Below are positions 1-11,982 of a stretch of DNA of 64,000 nucleotides, one piece after another. Under the pieces are notes generated by a model that made no database searches, was not told the DNA's origin, and saw nothing but the letters and a program-made list of their open reading frames with translations. A program made the position numbers and the translations under genes. Position 1 is the stretch's first letter. Each line of letters starts with the position of its first letter. The DNA is from Metarhizium brunneum (taxonomy: Eukaryota; Ascomycota; Sordariomycetes; Hypocreales; Clavicipitaceae): assembly GCF_013426205.1 (NCBI RefSeq), contig NC_089423.1, positions 4,216,001-4,280,000 of the forward strand, read 5' to 3'.

Positions 1-691
1 TGCCTTCATCGAGGTTGCCACCTCGCCGGTGCTCTGCTTATGTCAGCCAAAAACGGGTCTCTGAACTACTGGTTAGTTTCGCTCAGGAACTCGACGACGT
101 CAGTACTGTAATGGGCTCCTGGGAACTTCGTCAAGCCGAGATGTGGCCACAGTCACTACGTACTTAGGTACCTACCTACTTTAGGTACTTAAGTGCCCGC
201 CTCTTACAGGTATCTAAGCATTGAATTTCCATACTTGTACACCTATAGAAGCTGGTAGGCGTGGTCTTGTTGACACAACACGGCTCCTACAAATTACTTC
301 ATGCTTCGTTGGCTTCAAATACACCCCCAACCGCCTAAAGTTTAACTACTTATTTTCGAGGCGGCCAACAACTAATCAAATTGTATTCAACGTCAACTTC
401 AAGCGAACGTCTGCGGCACGGCATTTACTCGCCCCAGTCCATGTTTCACCTTTCGAGATGCATTCAATCCTACATGACGAGTTCATCTCCACAATAGCAG
501 CTCTATCACAGGTTCCAGTGGTTCACTGCTCTATGTCAATCAGAAGAGATTGATCTCATAAGCCTGAGGGAGATATCTTTGCTGCAATTTCGAATATTCA
601 ACTGGCTACGACCGTCTGCAAAAGAGGGTTCCATTGGCCTGTTTTCTTCACACCAACAATCCAAGCCGTACTTAGGTTTCCAAGGAGCGTG
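1..691. other. Gene-free left edge / upstream region of the NYN gene
   Basis: I recognise no gene in this stretch. Positions 158-197 carry a cluster of TAGGTACCTA and CTTAAG-type short palindromes that recurs in other intergenic regions of the window. An open frame at 221-553 shows no recognisable domain and could be leader sequence of the following gene. Confidence 0.5.
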
Positions 692-2263
692 ATGAGCAAC
701 TTGCAAGGCATTCTTCCTATCGAAAATAACTATCACGTTCCTTCAAAAACACCTGAGCAAGAGAGCGAGAACTATGGGAACAAGCCACAAGGCTTGACAC
801 CAAAGCTAGGCGACTTCCAAAAGCTGTACGAGACTCGACCGTTGGCCGTGCCAGATCAGACGGGAACGGTTGCTTCTTATTCATCAGCAGGTACCGACGC
901 AAAAGTGAATAAAGCCATCGATTGTAATGACTTGGCACAGCAACCATTTACAGACCAAGTGGCGAAACTGGGAGATTTTCAAAGATTGCAGATTCACCTT
1001 CACGGTCGACATCCCGTCCCTGGCCATAGTACCTTGAGAACTAGACAGCAGCTCAGCGCGGTCGAATTTAAAACAAAACCTGCGAGTTTATCGATCGGCC
1101 ACAACGCTCAGAAATGTCATGGTAAAGAAAAGTGGGATGCCACAATAGTGCCACAGAACTCTCAGAGTCGTCCCTCCTGTTCTTGCTCCTGTAATGAACA
1201 TCATGATCCGCAGGATACTGAGGGAACTTCTTTTCATCACTTGGGTTGTGTCGCCCAGGCGACAGATGGTTTGCTGCCAAATGATAGCTGCCTAGCATCC
1301 GGCCGCGAGCGTAATGCTACGGCTCAATTTGGGCTTCTGTCAGCGACTTTCCACGATAGAAGAAGAGAACAAAGCCAAAACACCGGCATTCTTTGTGCGG
1401 GGTACAACGATCTCCGATGTCCAATTCTGTCAACTGCCAGGACATGTAATAGAACAGCCAACACCGCGAGGGTATTGTCGTATAAAATCGGCAAAGAAGG
1501 GCCAGTCACCTCTATCCTGGGCGTCAAATCTACTACGGACCAGCAGCATGAATCATTATCATTGAAGCTAGTTCCACTCCGAGCTGCAGATACTATATTG
1601 GCAATTCAAGATGACCAAATGGCCAGGAACGGAGTACACATCTTCTTGGATATGTCAAACATCAACATAAGCTTTCAATGTGCTTTAAGGGGCAAATTCT
1701 CAATTAAGGAGCATGCTCGTTTTGTGCCGCTACCTCAACTGAATTTACAGTTTCTCACAGAAATACTTGTTCGTGATCGGAAGATTATGACACTCAACGC
1801 AGGCTGCTCTGTTCTGCCTCATCGCCAAGAGCCTCGGTTTGTTCAGGAACTCCGAGACTTGGGCTATCGTGTTGATCTTAGAGAGAGAAAACGAGAAAAT
1901 CATGATTTCAAAGCTGGAGAGGCGTCTTCATCGGACGAATTCGTCTTTTCTCGTAACGGCGGCCGTTATGTAGAGGAGTTGGTGGACGAGACACTACAAA
2001 CCCGTATCGCAGAATCAGTCATGGAGTTTTTCAAGGATCAGGGTACACTTGTGATAGCAACAGGTGATGCACGACCAGCCAAGTATTCAGACGGATTCTT
2101 TGCCTATGCTGAAAGAGCCCTGAGAATGGGATGGAATGTGGAGGTGGTGTCGTGGAGGGCCAGCCTATCGTCCCATTGGAACAGACCAAACTGGGTTGAA
2201 CAATGGAGCGGACGATTCCGAGTTATTGAGTTAGATGATTATATCGACCATCTCTTAGTATGA
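692..2263 (+). CDS. NYN (PIN-like) domain protein, putative RNase
   Basis: The single exon encodes 523 aa. Residues from about 312 to the end form a NYN/PIN-like nuclease fold. The start of the fold is FLDMSNIN with acidic Asp320. A second conserved block runs around VIATGDARP with Asp459, followed by the helix and strand around residues 465-480 (YAERALRMGWNVEVVSW). These carboxylates are the expected metal ligands of this family, which cleaves RNA. The first 310 residues look disordered, with Ser, Gln and Cys-rich stretches, and hold two copies of KLGDFQ(K/R)L at residues 38-45 and 92-99. ATG at 692 is the first in-frame ATG; a GTG lies one codon before it. Fungal proteins of this layout are conserved but uncharacterised, so RNA substrate and location are unknown. 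An additional upstream exon cannot be excluded. Confidence 0.75.
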   Translation: MSNLQGILPIENNYHVPSKTPEQESENYGNKPQGLTPKLGDFQKLYETRPLAVPDQTGTVASYSSAGTDAKVNKAIDCNDLAQQPFTDQVAKLGDFQRLQIHLHGRHPVPGHSTLRTRQQLSAVEFKTKPASLSIGHNAQKCHGKEKWDATIVPQNSQSRPSCSCSCNEHHDPQDTEGTSFHHLGCVAQATDGLLPNDSCLASGRERNATAQFGLLSATFHDRRREQSQNTGILCAGYNDLRCPILSTARTCNRTANTARVLSYKIGKEGPVTSILGVKSTTDQQHESLSLKLVPLRAADTILAIQDDQMARNGVHIFLDMSNINISFQCALRGKFSIKEHARFVPLPQLNLQFLTEILVRDRKIMTLNAGCSVLPHRQEPRFVQELRDLGYRVDLRERKRENHDFKAGEASSSDEFVFSRNGGRYVEELVDETLQTRIAESVMEFFKDQGTLVIATGDARPAKYSDGFFAYAERALRMGWNVEVVSWRASLSSHWNRPNWVEQWSGRFRVIELDDYIDHLLV

Positions 2264-3390
2264 AGATTTGTGCTGCATAACACTGCTGTACTTGTCCATA
2301 TTATAGACTTAAGAGCTTAATACAGCGCACATCGACATTTTCAACTACGATATCAGGCTGAGACCCAGTCATCTCCATCTTTCAACGATGTGAGCCCACT
2401 TAGCTGTCTATGTCTTGCTATATTTAGTTACTATTTACTCTCTAGAATGACAATGCATTCGAGCCCATTGGGCCGTGGGTAGCTTTACTGCGGCAAAAGA
2501 TCATGCAGAAAGTATTTTCATTTCTCCATTCTCCGTGTCATTGGTTCGACCCGTCTGGTCTAGCCGAAATCTTCCATCCTTGCGGTAGCATAAATTCGCT
2601 CTTTCAGATGCAGATATACAGCTCTTCACATAATACCAAACATGCTGTCTTCTAGCCAAATATCCGTTCAGAACATGGCTTTTTTGCCTTCATCGCTAGG
2701 CATTCGCCCATTGTTCGCCTCCTTGTTATCGTGACTGGACATGTGTCGTTGCAGTCAAATATTTTCTGTCTCTATACATCTACTTGCCTCATTTTGTAAT
2801 ACACATTGAACGTACGGAATACAAATTAAACTTGTGGTACTGGCAATTGAGCATTCCGCCGGATCTAGTATTGCATGTCTCACTAAAAATCTGTCAAATT
2901 GCTACTACTACCAGACGAAGTAGTCTACCTCTGGCATCCAATGTCTCACTGCCTAGGTAGTAAGTCAAGCTACATTCCCAACCCGTCGTTGTTTATTGAT
3001 TGTTGCATATAACACAGGGAACATAATTAGATTTTCTGGCCGGGGCTTCTGCGCAAAACTTCAAATGTCCGATCGATTGACATCCAAAATGTACCCGGCA
3101 ACCAGCCGAGTCCAAGACCGGTCGTAAACAACAAAGCTCTCCCATTTATTACTCGATGGCGTTTCTCGAAGCGGTTGATCGGCACTATGCCATTGATCAC
3201 AGGTCGTTGACACGCGAGCATCATTTGCCGAACCGAAAAAGTGTAACCCGGCCGTTGTCTTTGGACTGACTGTAAGTCGTTCGTTTCTATTGTCCTTCAG
3301 CAGGAAGACAGAGTTAAATTTCTGTTGAGATACGCCCCCTACCTTAGTATTGAGAGCCATTTGGTCTTCCTAAACCGACAGGTCGAAGCT
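2264..3390. other. Intergenic region, NYN gene to GH17 gene
   Basis: About 1.1 kb holding the NYN 3' end and the GH17 promoter. I see no supported gene. A minus-strand open frame at 3061-3360 begins 30 bp upstream of the GH17 start and has no recognisable domain. A CCTAGGTAGTAAG element lies near 2951-2963. Confidence 0.5.
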
Positions 3391-4366
3391 ATGTCTTTAA
3401 CAACGTTAATTACACTAAGCTTGGGCTTGTTGTCCTTTGCTTCTGGGAAACCTGGTGGTAAATCTTCCTCATTTAACTTAGTTGTTGCGGGCAACTTGTA
3501 CTAATATTCATCACACAGGAAAAAATTATACCTACTCAATAGCCTCCAGAGGCGAGTCCTCACCTTCCGAGTCATTTGGCATCTCGTACACACCATACAG
3601 GTCCGACCAAAACTGCAAGTCTCAGCAAGATGTCGACGATGATATCCAGAGACTGGCAGGTTACTATTCCTTTGTCCGAGTCTACGGCACAGACTGTGAC
3701 CAAGTTCCTCTGCTGTACTCTGCAGCCAAGAAGCATGACATGAAGCTCTTCTTGGGTATATGGAACCCGTCCTCTGTTGAAGATGAAGCCAACAAGATAA
3801 TTTCTGGGGTCGACGGTGACTGGGACATGGTGCACACAGTCAGTGTTGGAAACGAGCGAGTCAACAACGGCGAGGCATCTCCGCAGGATCTGATTTGGTC
3901 GATGAGCAAGGCGCGGTCGATTCTCCGAGAAGCGGGCTACGATGGCCCCGTGGTCATAGTAGATACCTTCACGGCGGTTCTAGCCCATCCCGAGCTGTGT
4001 GACGAGTCGGACTACTGTGCTATCAATGCACATGCCTTTTTTGACGGCACGATTGCTGCGTCGCAATCTGGGGAATGGTTGAAAGACACCGTATCCAAGA
4101 TTCAATCTAGGATTGCCGCAGACAAGAAGGTCGTGGTTGCCGAAACTGGTTGGCCAATGCAGGGTGGCACGAATGGACTCGCAGTTCCCGGTTTGGATAA
4201 TCAGAAAGTGGCCTTAGATGCCATCAGGGAAGAATTTGTTGATCGTCCACAAGACGTCATTCTATTCTCTGCTTTCAATGACTTGTGGAAACAGAAGAAT
4301 TCGGCAACTTTTGAGGCGGATCCGTTTTGGGGTATCGGCGGCGCGGTTTCCTCATGCGATGAGTAG
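3391..4366 (+). CDS. Secreted GH17 glucan endo-1,3-beta-glucosidase, Scw4/Scw10-like
   Basis: Exons 3391-3457 and 3519-4366 give 304 aa. The 61-nt intron has a perfect TACTAAT branch site near 3500. The start is supported because the first 20 residues form a signal peptide (basic-free, Leu-rich, ending FASGKPGG). The rest is one GH17 barrel. The general acid is Glu135 in SVGNERV and the nucleophile is Glu231 in VAETGWP, both with canonical context. Family members cut or transfer cell-wall 1,3-beta-glucan. The protein lacks the long Ser/Thr-rich linker and the GPI signal seen in some relatives, so a soluble or loosely wall-bound enzyme is inferred. It lies convergent to the Sds23 gene. Alternative subfamily assignments (Bgl2-like) are less likely given the start of the catalytic domain (SFGISYTPYR). 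Confidence 0.88.
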
Positions 4367-4792
4367 CCCACGCACGAACCTTTGCCTTTTACATAGCAGA
4401 CCCAATCTGTACAATATTTTCATTACACATGATTCGGCGGGATGAGAATGTCCGGTGGTTTTGCTACCGTTTCCGTAATTATCGTTTGCCTTGGTCTTGA
4501 TTCACATACCGTGACATGTGCGGCGCGCATAACAAATAATTCTCGTAGTGTAACGAAATACTTAGGGACAAAATGGTTCATGGGTACGAGGCCTGAGATA
4601 GCTACAGAAAAGTCAATGAGAAAACTAGCCCTCCTTGTCCTCGAGGGTAAATTCATCCAGCGTCTTGAAACGCCCCAGCATTGTCAACACGATATTTATG
4701 AATCGTAGCCACCAATACAAGTAAGCATTCTCAATTTCCCTGCGTGTCCCTCCCTGCATATACATCATATTATCTATTATCTGAACAGACAG
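4367..4792. other. Convergent intergenic region, GH17 / Sds23
   Basis: A 426-bp region of shared 3' flanks. An 88-codon plus-strand open frame at 4442-4708 has no recognisable domain and most likely lies in the transcribed 3' region. I see nothing else. Confidence 0.5.
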
Positions 4793-6443
4793 CTAGTGGC
4801 GAAAGTCGAGGCTCGGCCTTGAGGAATCCAAGCTAGGGCGAATTGAGCTGCTCGAGCTTCGTCGCCGCCTTGCTCGCTGCTCTGAAGGATCGGCAGGATG
4901 CAGTCCAGTGTACTTGGCGAATATATTAAGGACATCAGTCAAAGACAACACTCCACTCAATTTCCCAGAGAGGTGTGCACCAGGCATGGCGGACGCAGGC
5001 ACTGCACCAGAAGGCACCGCCGATGTAGGCGTTGCCATCGGAGCTTGAGGCGTGCTGACCACGCCATGCGGCCCCATCAAAGGAGTAGCTGGAGCTGATG
5101 GCGAGGGTGAGGCAGATTCCACCACCCACATGCGATGTGAACGTGTAGCAACCAGTTTGGCGACGGTATGAGCAAGAGTAGAATACGTGTTCACGAAGAA
5201 AACGGGAAACGTATCTCGACCTTTCTCTACACCCCGCTCATTCAAAATAACGGATATGAAATGCATGCACGATCCGTCAAGGAGAGGTGCACTAGATGCA
5301 GATGTAAGATGGCGGACATCTTTGGTTGAGATATTGCCAACCACATTCTGGCCATTGTCGACGACTGCAACACTGGTTAATCCTTCGTTATTCATGAGGA
5401 TAAGGGCCTCCGCAAGAGGAGCATCCGAACTGTGTGTTTGGTTAGCTTTGGTGTTCGAGTTTCCATTTTCCGGAGGATACAAAGGGAAATGGGACATCAC
5501 TGACTTGACAGAGATAACTTGTTGTGTTCCTACACCCAGATCTCGGAGCATGATAGGGTACAAGCGGTCAACGGCAGGAAAATTGACACCCTCATTCCAG
5601 AAAAAATCAACCATCAAGAGCTGACTCATAATTCCTACGACATTGCCGAGTGAATTGGTAATAAGAATGCGATGAATTCCACTTCCTAGTATTTCGATAG
5701 CTTGAGCCAGGTTGCCATTAGACGGAAGTCCAACGAGTGGTTCTTGTCTACACAGGGGTTGTATTTGTCGCATAGAGATATTCTTCCCCTCCCGAGCGTT
5801 AAGCATTATATCGTTATACAGCTCAACTTGATGTGTCTCGGGCTTTGAGAGGCCAACAACGACTAGAAGGTAAGCGTTGAGATCTGAGTAGTCAAAGGTG
5901 GCCACAGCAGCGGGCAAAGAGCTGGATTCTCGCACAAGGACTACATTTGTTTTGCTTTTCAACAAGGCCTATGTTGGTGGTTAGCGATTGCAATTAGTTG
6001 GGAGGCAGCACTGCGATTCAGTCAGGATAACAAGGACAACCGCGTACCATTGTAGCCTCTTCCACACTACTGTCCATGTCAACCCATTTCACATCGTCCG
6101 GTGAAACTAGCTCTCCGACTGTTATTTCGACCCATTCCTTTCCAGCAAACTTGGGGTTTGTATGCCTTTGCCCCGATGGTGGATGGTTCAACAGCTCTTG
6201 AACTGCCGCCTGAGTAAAAGAAGGGTGTCGGTGGCGGGGAGATGGAGGAACATTTCGGAGGTTCTCTGCAAAACTTTGCCGGTGTGCAGACTTGTTCATA
6301 TTGCTTAGTGACGGTGTTCTCTGTGGCGGACCTTCGTGATTAGAACCGCCGGCATGGCTCGGGTCAACGCTTGCTAGTCTCGGGGAGCCAGAATCTCCTG
6401 AGGCTTCCCCCCTTCCTCGGACGGAGCCAGAAGAAGGATCCAT
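4793..6443 (-). CDS. sds23: CBS-domain protein Sds23/Moc1 family
   Basis: Two exons on the minus strand, 6443-6048 and 5968-4793, give 523 aa. The 79-nt intron has a CTAAC branch and splits the first CBS repeat in phase 0 (EEATM then ALLKSK). Residues 1-85 are a Ser/Pro-rich disordered region. Four CBS-like segments follow, with motifs such as [36 protein letters not shown] and SHRMWVVES. An Ala/Pro/Ser-rich insertion sits within the last CBS unit, and the C-terminus has a basic Arg run followed by Ser. In yeasts Sds23 proteins are linked to PP2A-type phosphatase inhibition, anaphase-promoting complex function and glucose response. Those roles are family knowledge, not visible here. The ATG at 6443 is the first in-frame ATG; a TTG two codons earlier is ignored. 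It is divergent from Kap121. Confidence 0.9.
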
Positions 6444-8027
6444 GGGCAAAAGGCAGTCCCGGGTTGATGAACTCTACGGCCGTCTAGAGTTGGACAAGGT
6501 GTCGGGCAAGGTGTTGTTATAGGTGAAGTTTGGCGCGATAATATCTCACCTGGAGCAACTTCGACCACCATGTATGTATGGAGGGTTCAACAAAGCGGGA
6601 TCACTATAAGATTGCGGGACGATGGGAAGGCGTCGGAGCTTTGTGTTGCAGGTCACTGGATTGTGTCTAATAGGAGCTTTATGAGTCCTTTAATGGTATA
6701 TCGGGTTGTCGGGACTAGCAGCTAGCTATCCGAAGACGTCGATGAGGACCGGTCTGTGGCGGGGGTGGGGATAAAATTACAGTTTGCGGTGACGTCGCCA
6801 ATGGGAGCCGCGGTTAGTCAGGACTGGGCACCCACGGTACCAGACCCTACTTAGAGGTACCTTGGTCGCTGCATATGTACAAGTAGGTTTGCTCCAGGCG
6901 TGTCAGGCACTTAAGCAGGCAATGTGTTGTTTATACTCCAAGCAGAATTAATTATATGGTGCCAAATACTCTGCTATGGTGTGCTACTGGCAGTGATTTT
7001 ATGGTACGGAGTAGATCAAGCTACCTTACCTGTAGCGGAACTAAAACAAGCTTGTTGCAGACCATTGCTCTCCAAACATCAATTATGCCAACTTCTAGCA
7101 AACTGTGTCACCACCAGGCCGCCACCTCAATGCTGCCTTAAAACGTTTCCCAGTGTCCAGCCATTCGGCTCGCAGCATGCAGGTCTCCAACTTGCGAACA
7201 AATTCCAATTACCGCAGGATTTTGTTGAATCATCCTCAAAAACATTGCGCCACCATGGTCTGAAACACCTGGTCTACCCGTGTCGCCCTACCCTAAACAA
7301 GGTCGTTGAAAGAACTAGACTGCCTGCTGGCGTTTCACCAAACTCGATATGCCAGATTCGAACTCGGTATCCTAGAGCGCTAGGAAGACGCGGTTGTTTG
7401 GGTACAACACCAGAGGGTATCCACTGTATTTATGCGCTAGCCTTTAACAGGTCATGAGGATATGTCGCTGATTTTTATATTTTTCTTTGGTGTTGGATGG
7501 CCAGCTGGGAGCAAGAGATTAATATTCATCCCTCAGGTCAGGCAGTGTGGCTGGTTACCCATGATTGATTCCGACATCAGCGAGATGTCGCATTAAGCCT
7601 GGCACTACCGTTAGTGCTGACTATCTCTGAGTACCTACCTACTTGAGTACCTTAAGTAGGTAGGTAGATAAAGTACTTAGATGCAAGTACGTGCTGGTCG
7701 ACCGCCCAATAGTTATAACAGTTGAGCTTTTATTGCGTTGCGTGGGCTGTCTATTAGGCTGATACCGGATTGACTCTTTAATGTTCCTAGCCGCAGAACC
7801 CAAAAACCAGCCCACACCACCCGCGTCTTCCCCTCCCCCACTTTCTCTCACCCACGAAAAGTTGTGACCCTTTGGAGGCGGTCCTGATTTTCTTCCTGGC
7901 CCTCCGTACTCCAACATACACCTTGCCTCGACCTTACGCGCGTATACGTGTCATTCACAGATATCGCCAATACTCAACAGACAAGTTTCAGGCTGCAAGG
8001 CGCTTGCACCGCCCTGCCGCCGCGATC
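6444..8027. other. Divergent promoter region, Sds23 / Kap121
   Basis: About 1.6 kb between two divergent genes. It contains GGTACC and CTTAAG-like motifs near 6835-6915, a TACGGAGTAG octamer-type site near 7004, and a dense palindromic cluster at 7630-7681 (GTACCTACCTA, CCTTAAGTAGGTAGGTAG). A 177-codon plus-strand open frame at 6924-7457 lacks any recognisable domain and I do not call it. CT-rich sequence just before 8028 is consistent with the Kap121 leader. Confidence 0.5.
7630..7681. repeat. Cluster of short palindromes (GTACCTAC / CTTAAG type)
   Basis: Within 52 bp the sequence repeats TACCTACC, GAGTACC, CTTAAG, TAGGTAGGTAG and AAGTACTTAG, so that the halves are largely self-complementary. 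The same word family recurs at 158-197, 12480-12535, 21527-21586, 23112-23143 and 54235-54273, always between genes. Confidence 0.7.
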
Positions 8028-11000
8028 ATGTCTCTTCTATCCGCCGAGGTCCATGCCGAGCTGACTCAGTTGCTCCAAGCACTCCAGTCCGCCGACAATG
8101 CCACTCGATCTCAGGCTGAAGAGCATCTTCAGAATAACTGGACCAGCAGCCGCCCAGAAGTTCTTTTAATGGGACTTGCTGAACAGATACAGGGTGCTGG
8201 AGATAATGCCGTATGTGACCTATATTCTTCCATTTGCTTCTCTCCCATTACTGCTCTCTGACATTCTGTTCCCAGGCTCGATCTTTCGCAGCCGTTATAT
8301 TTCGCCGGATAGCCTCTAAAACCCGAAAAGTAGAGTCTGGAAACAACGTGGATGTGTTCTACTCATTGGCTAAAGATCAAGCCGCTGTCATTCGTCAAAA
8401 ACTCCTAGAAACACTCGGCGCGGAACCTGATCGAATCGTTCGTAACAAAATTAGCGATGCAGTTGCGGAGGTTGCTAGGCAATATACAGACAACAGTGAG
8501 TATTTAAAGGAATGCAGAAACATCTCCTTTTCCGGAGCTGATCCTAAGTCATGGGATAGACGACTCCTGGCCTGAACTCCTGGGCGCACTCTTCCAGCTC
8601 AGTCAGGCCCCGGAGGCGGAGAAGCGAGAGAACGCATTTCGAGTGTTCAAGACGACGCCGGGAATAATCGAACGACAGCATGAGGAAACTGTTCTTCAAG
8701 CGTTCCAGAAGGGATTCAAAGATGATGCCGTCATGGTATGTTACAAACATGACTACGCATGCTGTGAAGGCAAAGTAGATATGACGAAGGAGCGAGAAGC
8801 GGAAAGCTAATGATTCGACTAGGTTCGTCTGGCAGCCATGGAGGCATTCGCATCCTTTTTCAGTACCATCTCCAAACAATCCCAGATGAAGTACTATGCC
8901 CTGATTCCTGACGTCCTCAACGTGCTTCCGCCCATCAAGGATTCGCAAGATTCAGAAGACCTGAGTAAAGCCCTGCTGGCTTTGATCGACCTAGCAGAAA
9001 CGGCTCCTAAAATGTTCAAACAACTCTTCCAGAATTTAGTCCAATTCAGCATCTCAGTCATTCAAGACAAGGAACTGGACAGCATTTGCCGCCAAAACGC
9101 CCTCGAACTCATGGCAACCTTTGCCGATTATGCACCATCCATGTGTCGAAAAGATCCTTCTTACACCAATGATATGATCACACAGTGCCTGAGCTTGATG
9201 ACCGATTTAGGTGAAGACGACGACGATGCTGCGGAGTGGCTGGCTTCCGATGATGTAAGTCGGCTATTCGTACATGATCACTTTGTTTCGACTGCTCTGA
9301 CCCTTATATTCTGCTTCAGCTTGACCAAGACGAAAGCGACCAAAACCACGTGGCGGGCGAACAGGCCATGGACCGCTTGGCAAATAAACTCGGGGGGCAG
9401 ACCATCCTGGCCCCAACATTTAATTGGCTTCCCAGAATGATGAACTCGATGGCGTGGAGAGATCGTCACGCCGCCCTGATGGCCATCTCTGCGATATCGG
9501 AAGGATGTCGCGAACTTATGATTGGTGAATTGAGTCAGGTATTGGATTTGGTCATTCCAGCCTTGCAAGATCCTCACCCTCGGGTCCGTTGGGCGGGCTG
9601 CAATGCCTTGGGGCAAATGAGCACAGATTTCGCGCCCAAGATGCAAACAGACTTTTACGACCGAGTTTTGAAAGCTGTTGTACCAGTCTTGAACTCCCCG
9701 GAGGCCAGAGTCAAGTCCCATGCCGCCGCAGCTTTGGTCAACTTTTGCGAGGAGGCGGAAAAGTCGATCTTGGAACCTTATCTTGATGATTTGTTATCTC
9801 ATCTCTTTCAGCTCCTTCAAAGCGACAAGCGCTATGTGCAGGAGCAGGCTTTGTCTACTATTGCTACCATCGCCGACGCTGCGCAGGCCGCGTTTTCTAA
9901 GTACTATGACACGCTGATGCCACTCCTGGTCAACGTACTTCAAAACCAGAGCGAGAAAGAGTATAGACTCCTTCGTGGCAAAGCCATGGAATGTGCGACC
10001 CTAATTGCTCTTGCCGTTGGCCGGGAACGACTCGGCCAAGACGCGATGACTCTCGTCAACTTGCTTGCCAACATCCAGACTAACATTACGGATGCGGACG
10101 ACCCGCAAGCACAGTATCTTATGCATTGTTGGGGCCGGATGTGTCGCGTGCTCGGCCCAGACTTTGTACCCTTCTTGGACAATGTCATGCCGCCCCTACT
10201 GGAATTAGCTATGGCAAAGGCTGACATCCAGCTGCTTGACGATGATGAGCAAGCGGAACAAATGAACGGAGAGGACGGCTGGGAGTTTGTCCCTCTTAAG
10301 GGAAAGATGATTGGTATCCGAACGAGTACCATGGATGACAAACACATGGCAATTGAGTTACTAGTCGTTTATGCGCAGGTGCTCGAAGCAGCTTTCGCCC
10401 CCTTCGTCGCGAACATCATGGAAAAGATTGCACTCCCTGGTCTGGCATTCTTCTTCCATGACCCCGTCCGGTATATCTCAGCAAAACTGGTTCCACAGTT
10501 GCTAAGCTCATACAAGAAGGCATATGGATGCCCTTCCAATGAACTTGCGGGTCTCTGGGCGGCTACAGTTGGTAAACTTCTTGAGGTGCTGAGCGCTGAA
10601 CCTTCTATCGAGACCTTAGCTGAGATGTACCAATGCTTCTATGAATCCGTAGAAGTAGTTGGGAAGGATTGCCTTACCCCTGTTCATATGAATGGATTCA
10701 TAGATTCTGTTCATTCGACAATCGAGGACTACCAAACTAGAGTTACCCAGCGAGCTGAGGAAAAGGCAGGGGCAACGGCGGACGATGTTGAAGACGAAGC
10801 CGAAGAGATTGAAAGGGAGATTGAGGATGACCAAACTCTATTGTCGGACATGAACAAGGCCTTCCACTCTATTTTCAAGAATCATGGAGCGGCATTTCTT
10901 CCTGCCTGGGAAAGATTAATGTCCACCTACGAGAGCTTCCTGACGTCGACAGACCCAACGCAAAGGCAATGGGGTCTTTGCATCTTGGATGACGTCCTCG

Positions 11001-11659
11001 AATACTGTGGACCTGAAAGCAACCGGTATGCCAATTACATCACACAACCTCTGATTGACGGCTGCCGAGATCCATCTGCAGCTATCCGGCAGGCTGCCGC
11101 GTATGGAATTGGCGTCGCAGCACGTCACGGAGGAGCGCCATGGACGCAGTTCCTGGGCGGCTCAATACCTTATCTCTTCCAGGTTACTCAGGTTCCGGAA
11201 GCCCGAAACGACGAAAATGTATACGCTACGGAGAATGCATGTGCCGCCATAGCCAAAATCCTTCATTACAATGCCGGCAGCGTGGGGGATGTCCAAGCTG
11301 TCGTTTCGCAATGGGTTGAAACCCTCCCCGTCACCAATGATGAGGAGGCAGCCCCGTATGCTTACGCATACCTCGCCGAATTGATTGACCAGTAAGCAAA
11401 CTTGAAATGACAGGAACTCATTGCAGTGTACTGACCATATCACCTGTGTAGGCGTAATCCTGTAGTTCTGAACCAAGCAGGCAAGATATTCGTTTTTGTG
11501 GCACAAGCTCTGGAAGCAGAGGCGCTACAAGGACAGACGGCTAGTCGAGTTGCCTCTGCGACAAAGGCACTGCTTACAGCGACAAGTGTCGATCCAATGC
11601 CCCTTTTAAGTCAATTCTCCCCCGAGGCACAACAAACAATAATGGGCTATTTCAACTGA
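8028..11659 (+). CDS. kap121: Importin-beta family karyopherin Kap121/Pse1 (importin-5-like)
   Basis: Six exons: 8028-8210, 8276-8495, 8560-8735, 8823-9254, 9320-11391 and 11452-11659. The introns are 60-87 nt and all joins keep frame, giving 1096 aa, close to the about 1,090 aa of yeast Kap121. The product is a continuous HEAT-repeat solenoid. Conserved segments include DDDDAAEWLASDD, DPHPRVRWAGCNALGQMSTDF, SHAAAALVNF, YVQEQALSTIA, YYDTLMPLL and KGKAMECATLI, the last ones diagnostic of Kap121/IPO5. The protein carries ribosomal proteins, histones and other cargoes through nuclear pores under Ran-GTP control. An acidic stretch at about residues 790-810 (DDVEDEAEEIEREIEDD) interrupts the repeats. 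Another Ran-pathway gene, Mog1, lies 6 kb downstream, which is probably coincidence. Confidence 0.95.
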
Positions 11660-11955
11660 GACTTGGAGGCAAAAGTGATCGAATGATGTAGCAGAAGATG
11701 GACAAGACAGAGTCTCTAACGCGACGGCATGCGTAGAATATTTCAAATGACGTTGGGGAAGCAAACTAATTTGATTCCCTTCATATTGCATAATGCACCA
11801 GAGACACAATGCTTGAAACAAATGCAAGAGAATGAGAAGTTGAATGGGAACGGCTGGTCGGAGCGGACTAGATTGAGTGGATGATGACATTTTACTTCGC
11901 TCGAGGACTATAGACTACGAATGGCATCATTGTTTGCCTTGAAGCAACTTACGCA

Positions 11956-11982
11956 AGCAAAGCGAAGCAAAGCAAAGCAAAG
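11956..11982. repeat. Pentanucleotide (AGCAA)n microsatellite
   Basis: Five consecutive 5-bp units of AGCAA, with one AGCGA variant, can be read directly. It lies about 300 bp past the Kap121 stop codon. Confidence 0.85.

Noticed and set aside
2540..2570. GGTTCGACC as a possible tRNA B box
   Set aside because: No A box at proper distance and no acceptor-stem pairing around it.
3061..3360. 99-codon minus-strand open frame just upstream of the GH17 gene
   Set aside because: It would begin 30 bp from the GH17 start on the other strand and shows no clear family. A weak resemblance to crystallin-like folds was not convincing.
6924..7457. 177-codon plus-strand open frame between Sds23 and Kap121
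   Set aside because: No recognisable domain, irregular composition with many Cys and Pro, and it starts at a non-ATG codon within a promoter region.
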